Assembly: GCA_021734045.1 (NCBI GenBank)
Contig: JAIPJR010000064.1
Coordinates: forward strand, 1 to 14,734
Origin: Fidelibacterota bacterium
GTDB lineage: Bacteria; Fidelibacterota; UBA8477
DNA: 14,734 nucleotides
Direction: 5' to 3'
Shown: piece after piece, positions 1 to 6,490 of the stretch
Layout of the letters: each line of letters begins with the position of its first letter
How positions within the stretch are numbered: position 1 is the first letter of the stretch
Notes under the pieces: model-generated
The model's database searches: none
The model's input: the letters and a program-made list of their open reading frames with translations, nothing else
Told to the model about the DNA's origin: nothing
Translations under genes and position numbers: made by a program

Positions 1-133
1 GAAGTGAAGTCAAACGGAGCGGTAGCGAAGTAAGACGAACGAAGTGAAGTCAAACGGAGCGGTAGCGAAGTAAGACGAACGAAGTGAAGTCAAACGGAGC
101 GGTAGCGAAGTAAGACGAACGAAGTGAAGTCAA
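1..133. repeat. 40-bp tandem repeat, 3 full copies plus 13 bases
   Basis: Units at 1-40, 41-80 and 81-120 are identical, and 121-133 repeats the first 13 bases of the unit. Each unit is purine-rich on this strand and begins GAAGTGAAGTC. The array starts at the window edge, so its true copy number is unknown and more units probably lie to the left. There are no spacers, and the unit length is not a multiple of three, so it does not encode a repeated peptide. It sits downstream of the terminator that ends the rplI transcript. A short duplicated octamer (AATCCGCC) follows at 132-147. Function unknown. Confidence 0.95.
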
Positions 134-162
134 TCCGCCAATCCGCCCGTGAACGCATTCAA

Positions 163-219
163 TAAAAAAAATCCCCGCACACCATGGTTTTTCGTTTCCG
201 TAACCATGAGGTGCAGGGA
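163..219 (-). terminator. Rho-independent terminator after rplI
   Basis: On the minus strand an arm at 218-202 pairs with 189-173 to give a stem of about 17 bp with one mismatch and two G-U wobbles, around a loop of about 12 bases. Eight consecutive T residues follow (complement of 164-171). It lies about 65 bases after the rplI stop and ends the translation-gene transcript before the tandem repeat. Confidence 0.9.
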
Positions 220-284
220 CTTGTTGAATGGAATAATGGAGAACCCGGGATGCTGAACACCCTGGCATTCACCTGCCTGTCAGG

Positions 285-728
285 TTAGCCCTTGATGACC
301 CAGACCTTGATCTCAGCCTTGACATCTGTGGCAATCTTGATAGGGACATTATAAATTCCCAACGCCTTGATGGGCTCATCCAGGAGAATGTCCCGCTTAT
401 CCACTTCAATCCCCTTTGCGGCGATCAGATCGGCGATATCCTGGGCTGTTACAGCCCCAAAGACCTTATCGTCTTCGCCTACCTGTACCGTGGCTTCCAG
501 GGAGAGATTCCCCAGCTTGGCGGCCAGGGCGTGTGCCTTCTGCAGGTCACGGGCAGCCTTGGTCTCCCGCAGTGCCTTCTCCTGCTCATAGACTTTTAAA
601 AAGCCCTTGGTGGCCGGATAGGCGATTTCCCGGGGAATCAGGTAATTACGACCATAACCGTCCTTCACATTGACGATTTCACCGGCACTACCCAATGTAT
701 CCACATCTTTCCGAAGAATGACTTTCAT
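285..728 (-). CDS. rplI: 50S ribosomal protein L9
   Basis: L9 of the large ribosomal subunit, an elongated two-domain protein that binds 23S rRNA near the base of the L1 stalk. The length of 147 residues is normal for the family. The N-terminal domain starts MKVILRKDV and carries the L9 signature at about residues 13-40 (GSAGEIVNVKDGYGRNYLIP). A long charged connecting helix follows at about 43-75, and the C-terminal domain contains KVFGAVTAQDIA at 88-99. The ATG at 728 is preceded by a GGAAGGAG ribosome binding site at about 739-746. It is the last gene of the rpsF-rpsR-rplI run, 25 bases after rpsR, and is followed by a strong terminator. Nothing is missing or broken. Confidence 0.98.
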   Translation of the reverse strand: MKVILRKDVDTLGSAGEIVNVKDGYGRNYLIPREIAYPATKGFLKVYEQEKALRETKAARDLQKAHALAAKLGNLSLEATVQVGEDDKVFGAVTAQDIADLIAAKGIEVDKRDILLDEPIKALGIYNVPIKIATDVKAEIKVWVIKG

Positions 729-753
729 ATTTGCATCGCTCCTTCCGGCTGAA

Positions 754-990
754 TTACACGTTTTTTATATCAGAAGCATAGGCCAGCAGCGCGATATTGC
801 GGGCACGTTTAATAGCTGTGACTAATTGCCGCTGATGACTGGCGCAGGTGCCGGTGATTCGGCGCGGCAGGATTTTGCCCTCTTCCGTAAGAAAGCGCTT
901 AAGCGTAGAGGGGTTTTTGTAGTCTAAAACCACATCTTTGTTTTCGCAGAACTTACAGATCTTCCGCTTGTATTGCATTTTAAAACGCAT
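754..990 (-). CDS. rpsR: 30S ribosomal protein S18, zinc-binding type
   Basis: S18 of the small subunit, which binds as a heterodimer with S6 at the platform. It has 78 residues. The core [19 protein letters not shown] at about 38-56 and the following [11 protein letters not shown] are diagnostic. Cys12 and Cys15 (CKFC) plus Cys49 and His52 (CASH) make a plausible CxxC...CxxH zinc site, so this is the cysteine-retaining form rather than the cysteine-free paralogue used under zinc limitation. The ATG at 990 has an AAAGGAAA binding site eight bases upstream. A second in-frame ATG at codon 5 lies closer to the usual S18 start, but the outer one has the better spacing. A promoter candidate lies just upstream in the rpsF-rpsR gap. 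No ssb gene sits between rpsF and rpsR, although many bacteria have one there. Confidence 0.97.
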   Translation of the reverse strand: MRFKMQYKRKICKFCENKDVVLDYKNPSTLKRFLTEEGKILPRRITGTCASHQRQLVTAIKRARNIALLAYASDIKNV

Positions 991-1042
991 GTTTAATTTC
1001 CTTTCTATCCAACACCACTGGTGAGATCGGATCCTGTCATTT

Positions 1043-1080
1043 TTTTAAAATTATACCAAAAAACGACTTCCGAAACCGTG
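1043..1080 (-). promoter_or_regulatory. Candidate internal promoter for rpsR-rplI (extended -10)
   Basis: The 109-base gap between rpsF and rpsR contains, on the minus strand, TGGTATAAT: a perfect -10 hexamer (complement of 1050-1055) with the TGn extension (1056-1058). No good -35 hexamer is visible 16-18 bases further upstream, which fits an extended -10 promoter. Initiation would fall near 1043, giving a leader of about 50 bases. This would let S18 and L9 be made independently of the long-tailed S6. A perfect small palindrome, CACCACTGGTG at 1012-1022, lies inside that leader. Confidence 0.5.
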
Positions 1081-1099
1081 GGCTGATAGCGTGACAGGC

Positions 1100-1798
1100 T
1101 TACGCCTCTTCTTTTTTGTCATCCACATCTTCGCCTGCATCGGCGTCAGTGTCAGTGTCAGCCTTGTCGTCGTCGCTTTCATCCTTGTCTGCTTCTTCAT
1201 CAGCGTCCGTCGAATCGACTTTAGATTCAGATTCAGATTCTGAATCTTCGCTATCACTGGATTTTTCTGCGACGGGAGCATCTGCTGCTTCCGGCTCAGT
1301 TTCAGCAGCCGGAGCTGCTGCTTCTTTAACGTCGGAATCGGATTCACCCTCCAGATCGGCACCTTCAGCCTCATCGTCAGAATCAGCGCTGCGGGGTCTG
1401 CGGCTATATGAATCCCGGTCCCGTGAGCGGGAATCATCATAGCGGGAACGGCCACCGCGGCGATCGTCTTCGCTTTCATCTTCCGGGATCATGACCTTAT
1501 CAAATTCCGGCATTTCATCCAACCGCACGGTCAGGTATGCCAGGACGCTGTCGTCCAGTTCGAGACTTCGTTGTAAATCCGTGATCTTGGGGGCTTCACC
1601 ATTCAGATGCATCAGGACATAATTGCCATACTGCTGCTTCTGGATCTGGTAAGCTAAACGACGTTTTCCCCAGTGTTGAATGTTTGCGACTTCGGCGTCC
1701 GCTTCTTTCACGTAACCAGTCACTTTTTCAATCACAGTGGAGATGCCGTCCCCATCGAAATTGGGATTTACAATGAAGAGACATTCGTAATTACGCAA
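1100..1798 (-). CDS. rpsF: 30S ribosomal protein S6 with a long acidic C-terminal tail
   Basis: S6 binds S18 on the small-subunit platform. Residues 1 to about 100 are a normal S6 fold: RNYECLFIVNP at the start, WGKRRLAYQIQKQQYGNYVL at 43-62, then SVLAYLTVRLDE. Family members are usually about 95-140 residues; this one has 232. The extra part has an Arg/Ser/Asp-rich stretch at about 112-138 (RSRYDDSRSRDRDSYSRRPR) and then about 95 residues made almost only of Asp, Glu, Ser, Ala and Lys, certainly disordered. The start codon is TTG at 1798; it matches the conserved S6 N-terminus and has a near-perfect Shine-Dalgarno sequence. The gene follows hppA by 16 bases. The core identification is certain; the role of the tail is unknown. 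Confidence 0.96.
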   Translation of the reverse strand: MRNYECLFIVNPNFDGDGISTVIEKVTGYVKEADAEVANIQHWGKRRLAYQIQKQQYGNYVLMHLNGEAPKITDLQRSLELDDSVLAYLTVRLDEMPEFDKVMIPEDESEDDRRGGRSRYDDSRSRDRDSYSRRPRSADSDDEAEGADLEGESDSDVKEAAAPAAETEPEAADAPVAEKSSDSEDSESESESKVDSTDADEEADKDESDDDKADTDTDADAGEDVDDKKEEA

Positions 1799-1814
1799 GT
1801 GTGCACCTCCTCAA
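1799..1814 (-). promoter_or_regulatory. Strong ribosome binding site that fixes the rpsF TTG start
   Basis: On the minus strand GAGGAGGTG (complement of 1804-1812) is almost fully complementary to the 16S rRNA 3' end and lies seven bases before the TTG at 1798. There is no competing ATG near it, so the TTG start is well supported. The site fills the whole gap between the hppA stop and rpsF. Confidence 0.85.
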
Positions 1815-4007
1815 TTAAAAACCACCTATAGTTGCGATCAGCGGCGCGATTACCAGCGACACCACCGACATCAACTTGATTAAGATATTTAACGACGGTC
1901 CTGACGTATCCTTGAACGGATCACCCACGGTATCGCCGACAACGGCCGCCTTATGAGCTTCAGAACCTTTGAAATATTTTTCACCATTTATTTCCACACC
2001 ATTTTCAAACATTTTCTTGGCGTTGTCCCAGGCACCACCGGCGTTGGACTGGAAAATGGCCATGAGCACACCGGATACGGTGACACCAGCCAACAGGCCA
2101 CCCAATGTTTCCGCACCAAAAATCAACCCCACCAATACTGGTGTAATGACCGCCAAAAGACCGGGTACGATCATCTCTTTAATGGCTGCCTTGGTTGAAA
2201 TGGAAACGCATTCACCATATTCGGCTTTGCTGATAGCGTCATGGAAAATGGCTTCGTCCTCGTCGGACATCTTGGTGCCGTCTTTGTATTTCTCCACAAT
2301 CTTCAGTCCGTTCACCAGCGCAGGGATTTCCCGGAACTGGCGGCGCACCTCTTCAATCATACTCATGGCCGCGCGTCCCACAGCGCCCATTGCCATGGAC
2401 GAGAAAAGGAATGGCAGCATGGCACCCACGAACAGACCGGCCATAACACTGGCGTTGGTCACATCAATATTCACCGCCGCCTGCATGGGATCCCAACCTT
2501 CCGCCAGGCGGATCTGGGTCACCGTGGTCCGGAACGCGGCAAAAAGAGCCAGCGCGGTCAAAGCAGCGGATCCGATAGCGAAGCCCTTACCGATGGCCGC
2601 GGTCGTATTTCCCACGGCATCCAGCTTGTCGGTGCGTTCCCGAACCTCTTTGGGTAACTGCGCCATTTCGGCAATACCGCCGGCATTATCAGCAATCGGG
2701 CCATAAGCGTCCACCGCTAACTGAATGCCTGTATTGGCCAACATACCCAGAGCCGCCATAGCAATGCCGTAGAGTCCGGCAAAATGATACGCCAACATGA
2801 TACCGGCGGCGATTATCAGAATGGGAATTGCCGTGGACTGCATGCCCACACCCAAACCGGAAATGATGTTGGTTGCCGGGCCGGTGAGGGACTGGCGGGT
2901 AATGCTGCGAACCGGACGTGTATCGGTACCGGTGTAGTGTTCGGTAATGGCACCGATACCCAGTCCGGCCACCAAACCAATCGCCGTTGCCCAGAACACA
3001 CCCATGCTGGTGTAATTCACACCATTTAGTTGAAATTCACCCGGCAACATGTAGTAAATCATGGCAAAGATGACCACCACCATAATAGCCGAGGAACCGA
3101 ATTCACCCTTGTTCAACCCCTTCTGGGGATTGCCACCCTCCTTTACAGAAACCATGAAGGTTCCCAGAATGGAAATGAGGATACCGGCCGCCGCAATGAG
3201 CATGGGCAGCGTGACGAATCGCAGGTCACCCTGTCCGGCCACCAGAATCGACGCACCAATAACCATGGATCCGATAATTGATCCCACATAAGATTCGAAA
3301 AGGTCAGCGCCCATACCAGCCACATCACCCACATTATCACCCACATTATCGGCGATGGTGGCGGGATTCAGAGGATGATCTTCCGGAATTCCGGCTTCCA
3401 CCTTTCCCACCAGGTCTGCACCCACATCCGCCGCCTTGGTGTAAATACCGCCGCCGACGCGGGCGAATAGTGCGATGGAAGAGGCACCAAGGGAAAATCC
3501 GGAGATAACACTCATAACCAGTTTATCATCGGCGGGCCACATGCTTGAGTAGAGCATGTAGAGCAAGCCCAAACCCAGCACACCCAACCCAACTACGCTG
3601 AGTCCCATGACCGAACCGCCGGTAAAGGCCACATTCAGTGCTTTGGGGAGGCTGGTGCGGGCAGCCTGGGCTGTCCGAAAGTTGGATTTTGTCGCCACGC
3701 GCATTCCCAAGAAACCCGCCAGTCCGGATGCCAGCGCACCCACGATAAAGGAGAGCGCCACCAGCGGGTGTTTGCCCGATCCGGTATTGGCGAATCCCAG
3801 TAAAATGGCGACCACGATAACGAATAGAATCAGCACCCGATATTCGGCTTTTAAAAAAGCCATTGCCCCTTTGGAAATGGAGTTTCCAATGCGAATCATG
3901 GTTTCATTCCCACGATCCTGTTTTGTGATCCAGGATGTTCGCCAGAAGGCAAACAACAGCGCTACGAGTCCCATTGCAGGAACCAGCAGAATTAACGAAT
4001 TACCCAT
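1815..4007 (-). CDS. hppA: Membrane-bound pyrophosphatase, K+-dependent, probably Na+-translocating
   Basis: Integral membrane enzyme that hydrolyses pyrophosphate and pumps cations out of the cytoplasm. It has 730 residues, about 15-16 hydrophobic segments, and the full set of family motifs: [11 protein letters not shown] at 194-204, DNVGDNVGD at 220-228, and [17 protein letters not shown] at 691-707. The [10 protein letters not shown] motif at 466-475 has Ala where K+-independent enzymes have Lys, so activation by K+ is expected. In DLFESYVGS, Glu238 occupies the position typical of Na+-pumping and dual Na+/H+ members; plant-type H+ pumps have Gly there and Glu four residues later, whereas residue 242 here is Gly. 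The ATG at 4007 follows GGGAGGA and lies three bases after the pth stop, so it is in one operon with pth and rpsF. The cation is inferred. Confidence 0.96.
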   Translation of the reverse strand: MGNSLILLVPAMGLVALLFAFWRTSWITKQDRGNETMIRIGNSISKGAMAFLKAEYRVLILFVIVVAILLGFANTGSGKHPLVALSFIVGALASGLAGFLGMRVATKSNFRTAQAARTSLPKALNVAFTGGSVMGLSVVGLGVLGLGLLYMLYSSMWPADDKLVMSVISGFSLGASSIALFARVGGGIYTKAADVGADLVGKVEAGIPEDHPLNPATIADNVGDNVGDVAGMGADLFESYVGSIIGSMVIGASILVAGQGDLRFVTLPMLIAAAGILISILGTFMVSVKEGGNPQKGLNKGEFGSSAIMVVVIFAMIYYMLPGEFQLNGVNYTSMGVFWATAIGLVAGLGIGAITEHYTGTDTRPVRSITRQSLTGPATNIISGLGVGMQSTAIPILIIAAGIMLAYHFAGLYGIAMAALGMLANTGIQLAVDAYGPIADNAGGIAEMAQLPKEVRERTDKLDAVGNTTAAIGKGFAIGSAALTALALFAAFRTTVTQIRLAEGWDPMQAAVNIDVTNASVMAGLFVGAMLPFLFSSMAMGAVGRAAMSMIEEVRRQFREIPALVNGLKIVEKYKDGTKMSDEDEAIFHDAISKAEYGECVSISTKAAIKEMIVPGLLAVITPVLVGLIFGAETLGGLLAGVTVSGVLMAIFQSNAGGAWDNAKKMFENGVEINGEKYFKGSEAHKAAVVGDTVGDPFKDTSGPSLNILIKLMSVVSLVIAPLIATIGGF

Positions 4008-4010
4008 GCG

Positions 4011-4610
4011 TCAACGATCCTCCCTGATTGCAAGGTCATCTGTTTGATTACTTTGATTAAATTGATTCATGGTCTGGTCAATGCCATGAACCATCCAGCT
4101 TTCCACGGCATCGGCCGCGCGTTCAATCACCTGGGGAAGTATCTCGACCTCCCCTTTGTCAAATTTCTCCAGTACAAATACTTCAGCCGGTTTTTCGCCC
4201 TGATTACCACCTATACCGATGCGAATCCGGGGAAATTCTTCCGTACCCAGATGCCGGATAACGGATCGGACTCCCCGGTGGGTTCCGGCACCACCGGTTT
4301 TTCGTACGCGCAACTGGTTGAACGGAATATCCAGATCATCAAAAATCACCAGTGTATCTATGGGCTCGACCTGGTAATAATCCATCAGATGCCGCACAGC
4401 TTCACCGCTGTTATTCATATAGGTGCTGGGCTTGGCCAGCATGGCCTCACGACCATTGTCTTTGGCGTACACATACGCGCCCCGTCCGGAGCGATAATCC
4501 TGATGCCAACGACTGGACAGCAGATCCACTACCATAAACCCCACATTATGCCGCGTTTCTGCATAGCGACTGCCGGGATTCCCCAGTCCAACAACGAGTT
4601 TCAATGCCAT
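4011..4610 (-). CDS. pth: Peptidyl-tRNA hydrolase
   Basis: Cleaves the ester bond of peptidyl-tRNAs that drop off the ribosome, recycling tRNA in the cytoplasm. Its 199 residues match the family length. Visible motifs: VVGLGNPGSRYAETRHNVGF at 6-25 with Asn11 and catalytic His21, KPSTYMNNSGE at 60-70, and VIFDDLDIP at 88-96 with Asp94 (equivalent to E. coli Asp93). In the substrate-binding loop the usual GGHGGHNG is GGAGTHRG at 106-113, so the Asn of the E. coli loop is replaced by Arg; some lineages may share this, so I do not read it as loss of function. The last 20 or so residues are polar and Asn/Gln-rich. The gene lies 35 bases after rplY and three bases before hppA. The ATG at 4610 gives the standard N-terminus. 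Confidence 0.97.
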   Translation of the reverse strand: MALKLVVGLGNPGSRYAETRHNVGFMVVDLLSSRWHQDYRSGRGAYVYAKDNGREAMLAKPSTYMNNSGEAVRHLMDYYQVEPIDTLVIFDDLDIPFNQLRVRKTGGAGTHRGVRSVIRHLGTEEFPRIRIGIGGNQGEKPAEVFVLEKFDKGEVEILPQVIERAADAVESWMVHGIDQTMNQFNQSNQTDDLAIREDR

Positions 4611-4645
4611 TCTGACCTGAAAACCTCAGTTTCCGCATCGGGAAA

Positions 4646-5317
4646 CTACGCTTCATCCTTATCGGATTCTTCGTCTTCACCCTCTTCGGTGCCCTCTTCA
4701 GCTTCCTCGCCTTCTTCACCTTCTTCGCCTTCTTCTTCTTCCAGAACCGGCGTTTCAATTTCCATCTTCTGAGGTGGCTGAACCGAAACCAGCGTGACAT
4801 CTCCAGACTCTAATATGGTCCAGATTTCAGACTCAAGATCACGGATATGGATTGCGTCACCGATGTTCATATCGGCAACATCCAGCTCAATATGTTCGGG
4901 AACATCAGAACCCTTACAACGGATGGTGAGCTCATGGATGGTTTGCTGCAGAACGCCACCCTCGTCTTTTACACCAGCAGGCGTGCCTTTAATGATGAGC
5001 GGCACTTCAATCTCCACAATATCGCGGAGGCGGACACCGTGCAGGTCTATGTGCAGTACTTTTTCTGTAACCGGATGATACTGAATCTCTTTAATGACGG
5101 CACGCCGCTGTTCGTCATTAATGTGAATATTGAAAATGCGCTCACCGGACCGGAGTGCTTCCCGGACATCGGCATATGACATTTTCAAAGGCACCGCGTC
5201 AGTACCATGTGAATAAAAAACCACCGGCACCCAGCCATCAGCCCGCAGCTTCTTAATGGCGGTTTTGCCATTTTCAATCCGCTCGTGGACCTTTAATTCA
5301 TACCTTGTTTCTGCCAT
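4646..5317 (-). CDS. rplY: 50S ribosomal protein L25 (Ctc/TL5 type) with acidic tail
   Basis: 5S rRNA-binding protein of the large subunit, of the long Ctc/TL5 form. Residues 1 to about 95 are the L25 5S-binding domain, including VPVVFYSHG at 30-38 and an IKEIQYHPVTEKVLHID segment at 75-91. Residues about 97-185 are the TL5 beta-domain. Residues 193-223 are almost entirely Glu, Gly and Asp. The frame is open up to 5428, but the ATG at 5317 is chosen because it starts the conserved MAETRYELKV and has GAGGAAGAGG nine bases upstream; the longer frame would overlap prs. The length of 223 residues is normal for the Ctc form. It lies between prs and pth, the usual bacterial order. Confidence 0.96.
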   Translation of the reverse strand: MAETRYELKVHERIENGKTAIKKLRADGWVPVVFYSHGTDAVPLKMSYADVREALRSGERIFNIHINDEQRRAVIKEIQYHPVTEKVLHIDLHGVRLRDIVEIEVPLIIKGTPAGVKDEGGVLQQTIHELTIRCKGSDVPEHIELDVADMNIGDAIHIRDLESEIWTILESGDVTLVSVQPPQKMEIETPVLEEEEGEEGEEGEEAEEGTEEGEDEESDKDEA

Positions 5318-5351
5318 GTTAGTTAACCTCTTCCTCTTGCTTTCCTCGATG

Positions 5352-6287
5352 CTAAAAATTGAACAACGAGCTAATCGATTCTTCGTTGTGGATACGGAGT
5401 ATTGCTTCGCCGAATACGGAAGCCACACTCACCACTTCCAATTTTTCAAAAACTTTATCCCGGGGAATCTCAATCGTATCAGAAACGATGAGCTTCTCAA
5501 CCGGTGACTTCTGAACCCGTTCAATCGCCGGTCCGGACAAGACCGCATGCGTACAGGCTGCCATCACTGACAACGCGCCATTCTCCTTCGCTGTGCGCGC
5601 CGCGGCCACCAGTGTTCCCGCCGTGTCCACCATATCATCCATGATTAACACATTTTTGCCTTCCACTTCACCAATCAGGTGCATTACCTCGGATCGGTTG
5701 GCCTGGGGGCGCCGTTTGTCAATAATCGCCAATGACGCGTTCAACAGTTTGGCATAAGAACGCGACAAGGGAATGCTGCCCACATCAGGGGACAACAAAA
5801 CCAGATTATCCGTGACCTCCTTATCCTTCAGGTGAGAAATCAGCGCCGTCTTGGAATAGAGATGGTCAAAGGGAATATCGAAATATCCCTGGATCTGCGC
5901 CGAATGCAGGTCCATGGTGAGGACCCGGTCAGCACCAGCGGCATTAATCATATCTGCTAACAGCTTGGCGCTGATAGGTACCCTGGGTTGATCCTTCCTG
6001 TCCTGGCGGGCATAGCCGTAATACGGAATAACGGCCGTGACCCGGCGTGCTGAAGCCCGCTTGGCCGCATCCAGCATGAGTAAAAGCTCCATAATGTTGT
6101 TGGCTGGCGGATTGGTGGATTGAATAATGAATACATCCTGACCACGGATATTCTCATCATAACGCACCCACAATTCACCATCGCTGAAATCTTTAATGGA
6201 AATTTCACCTAATTCCATTTCAAGATAATCAGCTATCCGTTGTGCCAGGTGCGGATTGGATCGCCCTGTAAACAACTTAGCGTGCAT
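5352..6287 (-). CDS. prs: Ribose-phosphate pyrophosphokinase (PRPP synthase)
   Basis: Transfers pyrophosphate from ATP to ribose 5-phosphate to make PRPP for purine, pyrimidine, His, Trp and NAD synthesis in the cytoplasm. Its 311 residues are typical of class I enzymes. Motifs: FSDGE at 34-38, the ATP-binding loop YGYARQDRKDQPR at 90-102, DLHSAQIQGYFDIP at 126-139, and the PRPP-binding loop DDMVDTAGT at 217-225. The region after SPDVG at 166-170 reads SIPLSRSYAK where most class I enzymes have a GGVxRA-type sequence, a local divergence worth noting. The ATG at 6287 has AAAGGA ten bases upstream. It lies 40 bases after tRNA-Gln with no visible terminator between them, so the two may share a transcript, and 34 bases before rplY. 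Confidence 0.98.
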   Translation of the reverse strand: MHAKLFTGRSNPHLAQRIADYLEMELGEISIKDFSDGELWVRYDENIRGQDVFIIQSTNPPANNIMELLLMLDAAKRASARRVTAVIPYYGYARQDRKDQPRVPISAKLLADMINAAGADRVLTMDLHSAQIQGYFDIPFDHLYSKTALISHLKDKEVTDNLVLLSPDVGSIPLSRSYAKLLNASLAIIDKRRPQANRSEVMHLIGEVEGKNVLIMDDMVDTAGTLVAAARTAKENGALSVMAACTHAVLSGPAIERVQKSPVEKLIVSDTIEIPRDKVFEKLEVVSVASVFGEAILRIHNEESISSLFNF

Positions 6288-6327
6288 GGTTTTGGTGTCC
6301 TTTGTTAAGGGTTCCGGTAGGAAATCG

Positions 6328-6398
6328 CTCCGGGACGAGGATTCGAACCTCGATTCTCGGCTCCAAAGGCCGGTGTCCTGCCGTTAGACGATCCCGGA
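6328..6398 (-). tRNA. tRNA-Gln (UUG anticodon)
   Basis: A 71-base cloverleaf can be folded on the minus strand. The acceptor stem is TCCGGGA with TCCCGGA, the D-arm is GTC/GAC, the anticodon loop is CTTTGGA giving UUG, the variable loop has four bases, and the T-arm is CGAGG-TTCGAAT-CCTCG. The discriminator base is G and no CCA is encoded, so CCA must be added enzymatically. Position 27-43 is a C-A mismatch at the outer end of the anticodon stem. It sits between ispE and prs, a common bacterial position. Confidence 0.96.
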
Positions 6399-6429
6399 TA
6401 GTTGACGAACTCAGTCGTGTATGGTTGAA

Positions 6430-6464
6430 TAAAAAGAAAAATTGAATTCGAGTGATTCGAATTC
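6430..6464 (-). terminator. Intrinsic terminator after ispE
   Basis: On the minus strand a perfect 8-bp inverted repeat, GAATTCGA and TCGAATTC (6464-6457 and 6451-6444), surrounds a 5-base loop. It is followed by a T-rich run, TTTTTCTTTTT (complement of 6431-6441). It lies about 27 bases after the ispE stop and 32 bases before the tRNA. The stem is AT-rich, so termination may be partial. Confidence 0.7.
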
Positions 6465-6490
6465 TGTTCAGGGGAAATGATGTAGAGGGG

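Noticed and set aside
1-133. CRISPR-like array
   Set aside because: Units are directly adjacent with no variable spacers between them, so this is a simple tandem repeat.
50-268. 72-codon minus-strand open frame
   Set aside because: It runs through the 40-bp repeat, whose length is not a multiple of three, and through the terminator hairpin. It has no ribosome binding site or family features.
991-1099. S6:S18-binding leader RNA
   Set aside because: That motif normally precedes rpsF, where only 16 bases are available here. I could not identify its conserved elements in the rpsF-rpsR gap.
1969-2706. Plus-strand open frame of 245 codons opposite hppA
   Set aside because: It is antisense to a fully conserved pyrophosphatase. 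The low-complexity Ala/Ser/Pro product looks like a shadow.
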